A stretch of 64,000 nt of DNA from Lentzea albidocapillata subsp. violacea (lineage in GTDB: Bacteria > Actinomycetota > Actinomycetes > Mycobacteriales > Pseudonocardiaceae): NCBI RefSeq assembly GCF_900100275.1, contig NZ_FNET01000009.1, positions 236,744-300,743 on the forward strand. Reading direction: 5' to 3'. Below the pieces are notes generated by a model, which had not been told where the DNA came from, did not search any database, and worked only from the letters and a program-made list of their open reading frames with translations. The position numbers and the translations under genes are program-made. Below are positions 53,609 through 64,000 of the stretch, piece by piece; position 1 is the stretch's first letter; each line of letters opens with the position of its first letter.

Positions 53609-54348
53609 GCCTGTCCCTCATAGGTTTGTGAATACGGCTGTCCCTGCTGAGTGGTGCCGTGAACGACCAACGTATACCCCTTCGGCAGGTACGGCCTGAG
53701 CACGTCGTGACATCCGGTTGACTGGCGCAGGCCGGAGCGGCATGGGACGTGGTTGATGGTCACGTCGCAGCGGCGTAGTCCTTGCATCACCATCATCGTG
53801 GCGACCTTCATCTCGACATGTGCGCTGAGGAACCGGCGGCTCCTCAGCGAGCCGATGCCAAGCTCGTGCATTCTTCGCACGATCTCGGGAGTCCATGTGT
53901 CGTCTTCGCCGGACACGAACTTTCCGGGTGCTCCAGAGACGTATCCGACGGTCTTGCGGTTGGTGCGCTCGATCACCCGTGGTGGCAGCAAGTCCGCACA
54001 CCAGCCTGAGTCGACCGGGTAACGCGATCCGTCTCGTGCAAGTACGCCTTGGAGGAGCGCTGGCTTCACCGAGCCGGAGTGGTCTCCGGACAGTTGGGCG
54101 AGGTGCCCCTCCAGCCGTTCGGCAAGGCCGATCAGTTCGTCCGACACCACGGCGAACCGCTCGCGCACGAGGTTGTCCAGCTGAGCCAGTTCTCCCGCCT
54201 CAGTCATCTCCGACCCGACCAACGCGCTGGCCAGTTGCTCGGCCGCATCGATCCACAGCGACTCGGCTGATGCCAGCTGAAGTGAAGCGTTCGAGACTTG
54301 GTTCAGTGCCTGGACCACTACCGCGATGACCTCACCGAGTGACGTCAC
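53605..54348 (-). CDS. DddA-like (SCP1.201 family) nucleic acid deaminase toxin
   Basis: The protein has 247 residues. The N-terminal 90 are helical (LXG/WXG-like export or pairing segment). The C-terminal domain is a cytidine-deaminase fold: H177-V-E179 in SAHVEMK provides the zinc His and catalytic Glu, and C203 (VPC) with C213 (TGC) complete the zinc site, as in SCP1.201-like deaminases. DddA itself deaminates cytosine in double-stranded DNA. GTG 54348 overlaps the wHTH gene stop, and the Imm1 gene follows directly, so this is a toxin-immunity operon. The substrate (DNA type) is inferred from the family. Confidence 0.82.
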   Translation of the reverse strand: MTSLGEVIAVVVQALNQVSNASLQLASAESLWIDAAEQLASALVGSEMTEAGELAQLDNLVRERFAVVSDELIGLAERLEGHLAQLSGDHSGSVKPALLQGVLARDGSRYPVDSGWCADLLPPRVIERTNRKTVGYVSGAPGKFVSGEDDTWTPEIVRRMHELGIGSLRSRRFLSAHVEMKVATMMVMQGLRRCDVTINHVPCRSGLRQSTGCHDVLRPYLPKGYTLVVHGTTQQGQPYSQTYEGQA

Positions 54349-54926
54349 GTGCCCCCGACCACTCCGAACAGCAGCGCAGAAGCCTGCTCTGCCGCGTGTG
54401 GGTTCAGCCGATAGTGGAAGTGGGGACGACCGGCTGTCTCCTGGTCCGGTAGGTCGCGTGTGACGTAGCCGGCTTCGTAGAGGTCTTGCACACTCCGGCG
54501 TACGGCGACGTCCTTGCGGCGGATCTTGTCGCACAGTTCGGCCACGGTGAAGGATTGCCGGGGCTCGTCGTGCAGGACCTTGAGGACTCGCTGGTAACGC
54601 GGCAGACCAGGTAGAGGCGCTATCGGACGCGTTTCACCGTTCTGTTCATTCGCGAGGAAAGCTCGAACGACGTTTTCGGTGCCTACCGTCAGCCGGTAGT
54701 GGGCAGCCCTGTTTTCCACATCCTCATGCGTCACCACACCTACGCGCTGGAGCGCTTTCAACGCGTACCAGACAGATGCGAAAGTGCGTCGAGGTCCGCC
54801 GCGAGCGGCTTGTGTGGCCGTCAACGACTCCGGTGCGCTGTCGAGAAGCCGAGCGAGAAGGTGTCGCTTGAGCGCCAGCCCTCCAGGGGACAGCCCATCC
54901 AGCGCGGATGCAATACGTTCGGTCAC
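54345..54926 (-). CDS. Twin winged-helix protein heading the toxin operon
   Basis: This 193-residue protein appears to hold two similar winged helix-turn-helix domains: about 15-85 (TQAARGGPRRTFASVWYALK then a HYRLT wing) and about 115-175 (FTVAELCDKIRRKDVAVRRS then a HFHYRLN wing). GTG 54926 begins it; the ORF stays open upstream to 55163, but that part overlaps the divergent gene. It likely regulates the toxin operon. I do not recognise a precise family. Confidence 0.7.
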   Translation of the reverse strand: MTERIASALDGLSPGGLALKRHLLARLLDSAPESLTATQAARGGPRRTFASVWYALKALQRVGVVTHEDVENRAAHYRLTVGTENVVRAFLANEQNGETRPIAPLPGLPRYQRVLKVLHDEPRQSFTVAELCDKIRRKDVAVRRSVQDLYEAGYVTRDLPDQETAGRPHFHYRLNPHAAEQASALLFGVVGGT

Positions 54927-54994
54927 AGTTGAAGCATCGACAGGCTGACATGGCGATGGCAGACGACAACGACGGACATGGGAGGACATGGGCG

Positions 54995-56170
54995 ATGTCC
55001 AGCGAGGCCGGTGTGACCAGTGAGGGAAAGCGGGCCACGCCCAACATCGTGCTGATCGCCCGGCGTCAGGCCAAAGGGTGGGGACGAGAGCGACTCGCGA
55101 GGGAGTTCGAGAGGCTCGGTCGGCTTCTGGATCTTCCGACGCCGGAGTTGAGCGCCATGACAAAGGCCATCTACCGCCACGAGACAGGTCGTGCCGCTGT
55201 TAGAGACGAGGTCTACATCCGGCTCTACTGCGCTGCGTTCGAGACCAACTCACACGACCTGTTCGGCACTCTCAGCGGAGATGTCCAGGCCGACGGGTCG
55301 TGTGGGCTCACCAGTCACAAGTTCGTACCCGTGTACCTCGGGTCCGAGTTGCTCCCTGTTCTCATCGAGGCAGCGCGCCTCGCACCCGGTGCTGTGCAGT
55401 GGGCGGGCTGCCACGTCGGGCAGGTCGAACATCCCGCAGGGGTTTGCACGCTGTACGCCTTTCCTTGGGGCGTAGGGGTCTTTCACCTGGCGGAGGATCT
55501 CTCCGTGCCGAACATCGCCAGTCTCGCGGTCTGGCGGCGACAGACCTATCGCGATGCTCGCCAGTGGGCGACCGACTGGCTCCGCGAGGCCACCGGGTCC
55601 GAGATCCCGGTGGCGCACTACGTGTTGTCCGCATATTGGGTGCACGAGCCGCCGTGGAGAGGTCGTGAACTGACGATCGCGCTTCGGTTGCTGAGCATGC
55701 CGCGAGTGTTGCTCGATCGGGGAACCGATGACGCTGGACCATCGCTTCACCACGCTGAGTTGGTTGAGCAGGCGCTGCTGCGGGACGGATTCCACGATGG
55801 ACGGATCGACGAGTTCGGGGTCGGTGGTTTGTCCATCGGGTGTGCCAGTTGGGCCGGCCTCAGCTACTACCCGCAAGCCCCAGGGCGTGCCCTGCAGGTA
55901 TCCGATCTGATCGAGTGCGAGCTGCTGGTGCAGGCGTTGTGGTCCTACTGCCATCACGTGCACGAACAGGTTGAACAAGGACATGATCCCGTTGTTCCTG
56001 CTGAGTACGGGTGGCGCTGGGTTCGGGCTGTCAGGTCTCGCCTGACTGTCACCAGACCGCAGGAAACGGCTCAGCACGCCTCCATGCGCAGCGCGGTGCT
56101 GGAAACCAGCGAGCTGGGAAAGCACCTGACCACCGCGCTGGAGTTGTTGCGCGACGTGGACGGAGAATGA
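54995..56170 (+). CDS. XRE-like HTH protein with unknown C-terminal domain
   Basis: The protein has 391 residues. The N-terminal 85 contain an XRE-like helix-turn-helix (KGWGRERLAREFERLGRL, with YRHETGRAAVRDE). The remaining 300 residues are a conserved-looking alpha/beta region with no recognised motif (VQWAGCHVGQVEHPAG, GLSYYPQAPGRAL). ATG 54995 follows GGGAGG at 9 nt; ATG 54950 is an alternative. It starts an operon with a cysteine hydrolase and a HAD phosphatase. Confidence 0.75.
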   Translation: MSSEAGVTSEGKRATPNIVLIARRQAKGWGRERLAREFERLGRLLDLPTPELSAMTKAIYRHETGRAAVRDEVYIRLYCAAFETNSHDLFGTLSGDVQADGSCGLTSHKFVPVYLGSELLPVLIEAARLAPGAVQWAGCHVGQVEHPAGVCTLYAFPWGVGVFHLAEDLSVPNIASLAVWRRQTYRDARQWATDWLREATGSEIPVAHYVLSAYWVHEPPWRGRELTIALRLLSMPRVLLDRGTDDAGPSLHHAELVEQALLRDGFHDGRIDEFGVGGLSIGCASWAGLSYYPQAPGRALQVSDLIECELLVQALWSYCHHVHEQVEQGHDPVVPAEYGWRWVRAVRSRLTVTRPQETAQHASMRSAVLETSELGKHLTTALELLRDVDGE

Positions 56171-56174
56171 AGCA

Positions 56175-56729
56175 GTGGATCTGGTCAAGAGCGTCCTGGT
56201 GGTAGTCGACGTGCAGAACGGCTTCGTGTCCAGCAAGTCGGCGCCCATCGTGCCTCGTGTCGCTGATGTGGTGCGGCGCTGGGAGCAGTTGGGTGGAGCG
56301 ACCCTGTTCACCAGGTTCGTCAACTATCCGGAGTCACCGTACGAACGGCTGATCCACTGGTCACGGATGCAGAAACCTCCGGAGATCGACATCGTCGGCG
56401 ATCTGGTCGAAGCATCGCAGCGAGCAGTCGGAGTCCTCGACAAGCCGATCTACTCCTTGTTCACCGATGAGGGCACCGCGGTCGTCGCTGATCACGGTTG
56501 GACCGACATCGTGATCGTCGGCATCGCCACCGAGTCGTGCGTTCTCAAGACGGCCTGCGATGCCTTCGAACGCGGTCTGACGCCTTGGGTGATCACGGAT
56601 GCGGTCTACAGCCACGCGGGAGAGGAGCCGCACGAGGCAGGGCTGCTGGTCACCGGTCGGTTCATCGGCCGACGGCAGCTCGTCGACGCTGACACGCTGT
56701 TCACCGAGAAGTTGGTCGTTACCGCGTGA
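56175..56729 (+). CDS. Isochorismatase-like cysteine hydrolase
   Basis: This 184-residue protein has catalytic Asp in VVVDVQNGF (about D12), Lys in LDKPIYSLF, cis-peptide region VGIATESCVLKTA with the nucleophilic Cys, and a closing RRQLVDAD. The family includes nicotinamidases, isochorismatases and N-carbamoyl hydrolases; the substrate cannot be assigned. It follows the HTH gene by 4 nt and overlaps the HAD gene (GTGA). Confidence 0.87.
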   Translation: MDLVKSVLVVVDVQNGFVSSKSAPIVPRVADVVRRWEQLGGATLFTRFVNYPESPYERLIHWSRMQKPPEIDIVGDLVEASQRAVGVLDKPIYSLFTDEGTAVVADHGWTDIVIVGIATESCVLKTACDAFERGLTPWVITDAVYSHAGEEPHEAGLLVTGRFIGRRQLVDADTLFTEKLVVTA

Positions 56730-57210
56730 GTCGCCCTGTAGCGGTCCTGGACATCGATGGAACCGTGGCCGATGTCCGGCACCGGCTTCACCTGCTCGAC
56801 TCGGACTCACCCAGCAAGTGGGCGGACTTCTTCGACGCCGCCGGTGATGACGAAGTACTGCCGCAGGGTGCCGAACTCGCCCACAAGCTGGCCGCCGATC
56901 ACGACATCGTCTGGCTGACCGGCAGGCCTGCACGGATCATGGAACTCACCCGGCGATGGCTTGCCGAGCAGGGCTTGCCGCCCGGCGCGTTGCTGATGCA
57001 GCGCGAGGGCGACAAGCGGCCGGCTCGGGTGGTCAAGCTCGAACGGATCCAGGAACTCCAGTACCGCCACACAGTCGTCATGATCGTGGACGACGATCCG
57101 CGCGTGGTTCGCCATCTTCGAGAAGCTGGGCTTCCCGTTCACCAGGCAACCTGGTCACCTTGGACTCCCAGGCACGGCAACGAGGACGAGGTAGCGCCTG
57201 GTGGCGCTCG

Positions 57211-59770
<2,560 letters not shown>

Positions 59771-59850
59771 GTGTTGAGTTGTCGAGAACCGACCATAGTC
59801 AGAGCGCGCCGTAGCTGCCAAGGGCGTCGTTTGCCCCTAATCTCTTCCTC

Positions 59851-60708
59851 GTGGCTGATCACCAGCCGTTCCCGCCCGGCGCGCGTCGCGGTCAGCGCCC
59901 CGCCGTGGTCTCGGCATGCCCTTCCTGCGGGGAACTCGCAGGTCGCGGCTACCCCGACTGCGGCTTCTGCGCGGAACTGCTCGACCAGTTCTGGCTCGCG
60001 GACTGGGAGGCGCTGCGCACGTCGTCCCAGCTGGCGGACCGCGAGCTGGCCGAACTGGTCACCTCCGCGGACGTCGGCCAGTACCCGTGGACGTGCGTCG
60101 ACTGGGCGATGACGCTGCTGGCGTGCTCACGCTGCGGAGCCGAACTGGGCACCGGGCCGGTCGAGTGCGTGCGGTGCGCGGTCACCGAGGAGCGCCGGTG
60201 GAGCTGGGATCACGCGGCGCACCCGTACACGATGAGCGCGAACGAGCACTTGCTGCGAGTCGCCCGCGCGGCCCTGCGCGCACCTCACCGGCGTCGTCCG
60301 GCCGTCGTGCAGGCCTGGCAGCTGGTGCTGCCGTTCCTGATCGCCGGTGAGGTGATCGAGTTCGGCCGTCTGGACCGGATCCGCGCGCACGTGCTGGCCG
60401 GCGGCTACGCGTCGATGGCCGCCTGCCACACCTTCGGTGAGCTGGCCGGGTTGCCGGAGCTCTTCTGGCGCCGCGGCAACCCGATCTCAACGCGGGTCGA
60501 GTACCAGCCGGATTCCGAGCGCCAGCAGCACGCCGCCCGACAGCTTCTCGAGCGCGGGACGGACGCGCGGCCGGCCGAGCCAGCCCCTGATCGTGTGCAG
60601 GATCGAGACGATGATCAGGTACCAGACGGTGTCGATCAGCACCCAGCCGATGGCGAGGAAGAGCAGAACCCCCTGGCCGGCCTCCCCGGCAGGCACGAAC
60701 TGCGGTAG
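59851..60708 (+). CDS. Zinc-ribbon protein with read-through C-terminus
   Basis: The frame has 285 codons. Two zinc ribbons are visible: CPSCGELAGRGYPDCGFC (about 23-40) and CSRCGAELGTGPVECVRC (about 91-108). A helical domain follows to about residue 213. The last 70 residues (beginning NPISTRVEYQPD) are opposite the convergent lysE-type gene, highly polar, and look like antisense sequence of that gene; the natural end may have been near 60490. The function is unknown. It is divergent from thiC, starting at GTG 59851. Confidence 0.65.
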   Translation: MADHQPFPPGARRGQRPAVVSACPSCGELAGRGYPDCGFCAELLDQFWLADWEALRTSSQLADRELAELVTSADVGQYPWTCVDWAMTLLACSRCGAELGTGPVECVRCAVTEERRWSWDHAAHPYTMSANEHLLRVARAALRAPHRRRPAVVQAWQLVLPFLIAGEVIEFGRLDRIRAHVLAGGYASMAACHTFGELAGLPELFWRRGNPISTRVEYQPDSERQQHAARQLLERGTDARPAEPAPDRVQDRDDDQVPDGVDQHPADGEEEQNPLAGLPGRHELR

Positions 60709-61089
60709 GAACGAGATCGCGAACACGCCGAGCTTCGGGTTGACCAGGTTCACGACCAGGCCGCTGCGGAACGCCTGGCTGGCCGGCGGCGGCGCGGCGT
60801 CGGGCAGGCTCCTGCTGATCAGGGCCTTGATGCCCAGGTAGATCAGGAAGAGGGCTCCCGCGATCCGGAGCGCGTGGAAGGCGATCTCGGACGCGGTGAG
60901 CAGGACGCTCAGGCCCAGGGCGGCGGCGACGGCCCAGCAGGCGACGCCGACCTCCATGCCGAACACCGTCGCCAGTGCGGCTTTTCGCCCGTGCACCGAC
61001 TGTCGCAGGACCATGGCCGTGCCAGGTCCGGGCGACAGTGCGATGAGGAACGAGGCCGCGACGAAGGCGACGATGTTGTCGATGGGCAT
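60487..61089 (-). CDS. LysE/RhtB-family amino acid exporter
   Basis: This 200-residue membrane protein has six helices and the family signature ALSPGPGTAMVLRQ near the N-terminus, with NPKLGVFAISFLPQF in the middle. The 3' 222 bp overlap the open frame of the convergent zinc-ribbon gene. The substrate is unknown (lysine, threonine or homoserine-like compounds). Confidence 0.9.
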   Translation of the reverse strand: MPIDNIVAFVAASFLIALSPGPGTAMVLRQSVHGRKAALATVFGMEVGVACWAVAAALGLSVLLTASEIAFHALRIAGALFLIYLGIKALISRSLPDAAPPPASQAFRSGLVVNLVNPKLGVFAISFLPQFVPAGEAGQGVLLFLAIGWVLIDTVWYLIIVSILHTIRGWLGRPRVRPALEKLSGGVLLALGIRLVLDPR

Positions 61090-61127
61090 GCGTTGATGGT
61101 CGCCGACACGAGCAACTTGTTTCTTGA

Positions 61128-61145
61128 CCTGGAGCGCGCTCCAGG
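61128..61145. promoter_or_regulatory. MerR-type operator CCTGGAGCGCGCTCCAGG
   Basis: A perfect 18-bp palindrome directly follows a TTGACC -35 element (61124-61129), giving the long spacer architecture of MerR-regulated promoters. A -10 around 61149-61154 would start transcription at about 61160, next to ATG 61161, suggesting a leaderless mRNA. No MerR gene is in the window. Confidence 0.7.
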
Positions 61146-61160
61146 ATGTTCGGTAGGCCC

Positions 61161-62105
61161 ATGACCTTGGAACTGGGCAAGCTGGGATTCGGCACGTGGG
61201 CCATGGGTGGACCGTTCTCCGGCCCGGACGGCCTGCCGGTCGGCTGGGGACCGGCTGACGACGGCGAGTCGGTCAAGGCGTTGCGCCGGGCGGTGGAGTT
61301 GGGCGTGACGCTGTTCGACACCGCGGACGTCTACGGCTGCGGGCACGCGGAGACCGTGGTGAGGCAAGCGCTTGCGGACGTGCGTGACCAGGTGTTGATC
61401 GCCACGAAGTGGGGCTGCGGTTTCGACGCCTCGTCGAGGCGGATGACCGGGAACGAGGGGTCGGTCGAGTACCTGCGCCGCGCCGTCGAGGGGTCGTTGC
61501 GGCGGCTGGGCACCGACCGGATCGACCTCTACCAGCTGCACGTGGGCGACCTGGGACTGGAGGAGGCGGCGCTGCTGCGCGACGAGTGCGAGGCGCTGGT
61601 CGCGGCCGGCAAGATCCGTGCCTACGGGTGGAGCACCGACGACGTCGAGCGGGCGCGGTTCTTCTGCGAGGGCGAGCACGGGATCGCGGCGCAGGCCGAC
61701 ATCAACCTGCTGTTCGACAACCCCGCGATGTACGCGGGCGACTTCGCGGTGCTGTGCCGGAGGCCGTTGGCGATGGGACTGCTGGCGCGGGAGACGTTCC
61801 CGGAGTTGCCTGCGGACGACGTGCGCGTCACGAACCCGTCCTGGCTGCGGTTCTTCGTCGACGGCCGGCCGTCACCGGAGTACTTCGCGGCCCGTGAGGC
61901 CGTTCGTGACGTGCTGACGTCGGGTGGCCGGACGTTGGTGCAGGGTGCGCTGGCGTGGTTCTGGGCGCGTTCTCCCCGCCTGGTGCCGATTCCGGGCGTC
62001 CGGACGGTGGCTCAGGTCGAGGAGAACGCGGGTGCTTTGGAGTTCGGTGCTTTGACGGTGGACGAGCTGGCACAGGTGGAGTCGGTGCTCCGGCCCCAGT
62101 CCTGA
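61161..62105 (+). CDS. Aldo/keto reductase under a MerR-type promoter
   Basis: This 314-residue oxidoreductase has Asp and Tyr in LFDTADVYG, Lys in IATKWG and His in YQLHVGD, with cofactor loop IPGVRTVAQV at the end. ATG 61161 is chosen because it coincides with the inferred transcription start; ATG 61146 overlaps the promoter. The family detoxifies aldehydes and quinones, and MerR control suggests an electrophile- or redox-responsive gene. Confidence 0.9.
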   Translation: MTLELGKLGFGTWAMGGPFSGPDGLPVGWGPADDGESVKALRRAVELGVTLFDTADVYGCGHAETVVRQALADVRDQVLIATKWGCGFDASSRRMTGNEGSVEYLRRAVEGSLRRLGTDRIDLYQLHVGDLGLEEAALLRDECEALVAAGKIRAYGWSTDDVERARFFCEGEHGIAAQADINLLFDNPAMYAGDFAVLCRRPLAMGLLARETFPELPADDVRVTNPSWLRFFVDGRPSPEYFAAREAVRDVLTSGGRTLVQGALAWFWARSPRLVPIPGVRTVAQVEENAGALEFGALTVDELAQVESVLRPQS

Positions 62106-62108
62106 GTC

Positions 62109-62690
62109 CTAGTCCTCGTCGTCCTCGTCGAAGTTCGCGGGATCGGTCGGGTCCCACGAGAGGCCCGGCTGGTTCCACTCGTTGTCGCGCAGCATCCGCT
62201 TGGCTTCCTTCCGGTACCGGCCGATCAGGCGGTCGGTGTAGAGGAAGCCGTTGAGGTGGTCGGTCTCGTGCTGCAGGCAGCGCGCGAAGAAGCCGGTGCC
62301 CTCGACCTCGAACGGCTGCCCGTCGAGGTCCTGGCCGGTCACCTTCGCCCAGTGGGCGCGTCCGGTCGGGTACGCCTCGCCGGGCACGCTCAGGCAGCCC
62401 TCGAAGTCGTCGTCCGGGTCCGGCATGGTCTCCGGGACCCCGGAGGTCTCCAGCGTGGGGTTCACGATCGCACCGCGGTGCTGGACACCCTCGTCGTCCG
62501 GGCAGTCGTAGACGAAAATCCGCAGGTCGACGCCGATCTGGTTGGCCGCGAGCCCCACTCCGCGAGCCGCTGCCATCGTCTCGAACATGTCGTCGGCGAG
62601 GGTCTTCAGCCCGGTGTCGAACTCGGTGACCTCGCGCGTCGGGTTGTGGAGCACGGGGTCGCCGGCGATGCGGATGCGGTGGACGGCCAT
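62109..62690 (-). CDS. def: Peptide deformylase
   Basis: This 193-residue metalloprotease removes the formyl group from nascent proteins. All three motifs are present: [18 protein letters not shown] (metal Cys) and QHETDHLNG (HExxH). An acidic C-terminal tail (FDEDDED) extends it. ATG 62690. Its neighbours DUF3263 and LytR_C are its usual actinobacterial company. Confidence 0.96.
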   Translation of the reverse strand: MAVHRIRIAGDPVLHNPTREVTEFDTGLKTLADDMFETMAAARGVGLAANQIGVDLRIFVYDCPDDEGVQHRGAIVNPTLETSGVPETMPDPDDDFEGCLSVPGEAYPTGRAHWAKVTGQDLDGQPFEVEGTGFFARCLQHETDHLNGFLYTDRLIGRYRKEAKRMLRDNEWNQPGLSWDPTDPANFDEDDED

Positions 62691-62798
62691 GGCTGAACTT
62701 TATGCGGTCCAAAACTGTCGGTGTCGCGCGGTAGGTTGGAACGATCACGTGATTGAATTGCCCGCACCTGAGATGGTGTGGCTACCGTGGGGAGCCAG

Positions 62799-63080
62799 AT
62801 GGATCACGCCGAGACGCTCACCTCTGCTGACGGGCTGACCAGCCGCGAACGCACGATGCTCGCGTTCGAGCGTCAGTGGTGGAAGTACTCGGGATCCAAG
62901 GAACAGGCCATCAGGGAACTGTTCGACATGTCCGCGACCCGCTACTACCAGCTGCTCAACGCGCTCGTTGAATCCGAAGCCGCCCTGGCTGCCGATCCGA
63001 TGCTCGTCAAACGGCTGCGCGGCGTCCGGACAGGCCGCCAAAGGGTTCGCGCCCGCGCCAGGAGCACCGAGGACCGATGA
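62799..63080 (+). CDS. DUF3263 protein
   Basis: This 93-residue protein has ERTMLAFERQWWKYSGSKEQ and SATRYYQLLNAL, the DUF3263 signature, with a helix-turn-helix-like middle. ATG 62799 has GGGGAG 4 nt upstream; GTG 62778 is less likely. It is divergent from def and translationally coupled to the LytR_C gene (ATGA). The function is unknown. Confidence 0.9.
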   Translation: MDHAETLTSADGLTSRERTMLAFERQWWKYSGSKEQAIRELFDMSATRYYQLLNALVESEAALAADPMLVKRLRGVRTGRQRVRARARSTEDR

Positions 63081-63682
63081 CCTCCCCCGAGTCCGCAAGC
63101 CCGTCCCGTCCGGCCAAGGCCGCCGGCTTCGCCCTGCTCGGCGTCGCCGCCGTCGCGTTGGTGATCGGCGTTGTCAGCCTTTTCAGCGGGGGGTCTTCTG
63201 ACACACCCCCTGTTGCCGGAGGGGCCTCCACAACGCCTCCTTCCGTGGCTACTACTTCCGCTTCCGCGCAGGCCTCTTCTGAGCCGCCTGTGTCGTCTTC
63301 TGCTGTTGGCACTACCTCGGCTTCGCCTACTGTGCCGGCTTCTTCTGTTGTGCCGCCTCCGCCTGTTACCCAGCCTGGGACGGTTAAGGCTCCGGTTCGG
63401 ATTTACAACAACTCTACTATCACCGGGTTGGCATCCAGGGCCTCTGATGAGGTTCGGGCCAGTGGGTGGACGGTTGAGGGGACTGGGAACTACTCCGGTG
63501 GGACCATTCCCACCACCACCGTTTACTTCCGGCCCGGGACTGATGAGGAGGCTTCTGCCAAGGAGCTGGCCTCGGTGTTGCGGGCTCGGGTTGAGCCTCG
63601 GTTCGATGGGATCCAGTCTTCTGCTGCTGGGATCATTTTGATTGTCACCAATGATTATCAGGGTGTTTCTAAGAGTAAGTAG
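63077..63682 (+). CDS. LytR_C-domain membrane-anchored protein
   Basis: The 201-residue protein has a short cytoplasmic tail, one membrane helix (about 15-37), a Ser/Thr/Pro-rich linker (about 45-105) and a C-terminal LytR_C domain (VRIYNNSTITGLASRA onward). LytR_C proteins are found with cell-wall ligases and are implicated in envelope biology. From about 63180 its codons end in T or G far more often (tct, gtt, cct) than in upstream genes, a local shift in codon use. Confidence 0.88.
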   Translation: MTSPESASPSRPAKAAGFALLGVAAVALVIGVVSLFSGGSSDTPPVAGGASTTPPSVATTSASAQASSEPPVSSSAVGTTSASPTVPASSVVPPPPVTQPGTVKAPVRIYNNSTITGLASRASDEVRASGWTVEGTGNYSGGTIPTTTVYFRPGTDEEASAKELASVLRARVEPRFDGIQSSAAGIILIVTNDYQGVSKSK

Positions 63683-63740
63683 GGGTCGCGGGTTTTGTGG
63701 GTGGTTTGGTTGCGGGCGGGCTTGCGGTTGCGTGCTTTCC

Positions 63741-63759
63741 CTGGGGGCGCTGCCCCCAG
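63741..63759. terminator. Short G/C terminator-like hairpin
   Basis: CTGGGGGC (63741-63748) pairs with GCCCCCAG (63752-63759) over a GCT loop, 58 bp after the LytR_C stop. The run of T typical of a terminator is absent, so it may instead be a dispersed GGGGGCGCTGCCCCC-type repeat. The rest of 63683-63850 shows no gene. Confidence 0.5.
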
Positions 63760-63850
63760 ACCCCCGGCAATCTGATCAGGGGGTCCACGCCGTGCGTAGG
63801 TAGATGGCACGCCTGTTGCTTTGGGCGGCTGCCTGACGCTCCTATAGATG

Positions 63851-64000
63851 TCAAGCAGTGAGTGCGAGGTCTTTCATGATCGCTGTGTGGGCTTCGCGGA
63901 GGATATAGCGCTTGAGGCAGCGGATGATGTCGCGTTTGGTGAGGCCTTGTTCGGTGCGTCGTTGCAGGTAGGCCTGGGTGCGTGGGCAGTAGCGCAGGCG
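63851..64000 (-). mobile_element. 3' end of an IS110-like transposase, cut by the window edge
   Basis: The last 49 codons and TGA of a minus-strand frame read RLRYCPRTQAYLQRRTEQ then GLTKRDIIRCLKRYILREA, the C-terminal pattern of actinobacterial IS110-family transposases. The frame is open to 64000. The catalytic DEDD and Ser domains lie outside. It has replaced the gene usually found after LytR_C in relatives. Confidence 0.7.

Overview
The window is GC-rich with tightly packed, often 1-8 bp overlapping genes (ATGA, GTGA and TGATG junctions), frequent GTG/TTG starts, DUF397/XRE pairs, WXG100/EspC-like and YbaB proteins, a DasR-type regulator and a peptide deformylase/DUF3263/LytR_C run. This points to a filamentous actinomycete, most likely of the Pseudonocardiaceae (Lentzea/Saccharothrix-like). 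The genus is inferred from gene style only. No rRNA or tRNA genes were seen.

Layout. 1-7.9 kb: partial SGNH hydrolase, a small membrane protein, an array of three unusual hairpins, then a six-gene carbohydrate operon (ROK regulator, ABC transporter, GH4 6-phospho-glycosidase, BadF-type sugar kinase). 8.0-10.7 kb: DUF3159 protein and an AAA ATPase + HNH pair resembling the Septu (PtuAB) anti-phage system. 10.7-15.1 kb: a type VII secretion-type operon (YbaB, EspC-like, large WXG-like substrate, membrane protein) and a DUF397/XRE pair. 15.1-19.5 kb: a compact putative biosynthetic operon (GriI-like aldolase, GriH-like type II dehydroquinate synthase, standalone adenylating ligase) with a divergent LysR gene and a strong palindrome between them. 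19.5-23.3 kb: BadF kinase and a secreted subtilase. 23.4-31.9 kb: an apparently complete non-phosphorylating L-fucose pathway with its own ABC transporter. 31.9-35.4 kb: DapA, LysR, XRE/DUF397 and a FadR-type GntR regulator.

35.6-43.5 kb is an amino-sugar locus: nagA, NagB-II-type SIS deaminase, GH3 hexosaminidase, DasABC-type transporter and a DasR-like regulator, with DasR-type operators (dre) before nagA and before the transporter. 43.5-47.6 kb: MFS exporter, a 30-bp minisatellite, and two tandem threonine-dehydratase paralogues. 48-49.9 kb: streptogrisin-like protease with a structured leader, and a DODA-type dioxygenase. 49.9-59.8 kb: thiamine genes in two blocks (thiE | TPP riboswitch-thiO-thiS-thiG, and TPP riboswitch-thiC-thiD) separated by a MarR gene, a DddA-like deaminase toxin/Imm1 pair with a winged-helix protein, and an HTH/cysteine hydrolase/HAD operon. 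59.8-64 kb: zinc-ribbon protein, LysE exporter, aldo/keto reductase under a MerR-type palindrome, def, DUF3263, LytR_C, and the 3' end of an IS110-like transposase at the right edge.

Most promising for novelty: the three-hairpin array at 1014-1157; the in-frame GTAGGATTGTTCAACAAT-type motifs shared by an MFS gene and thiO; the GriI/GriH/ligase mini-cluster; the Septu-like pair; the DddA-like toxin/Imm1 module inside a thiamine region; and the 30-bp minisatellite at the end of a threonine dehydratase gene.
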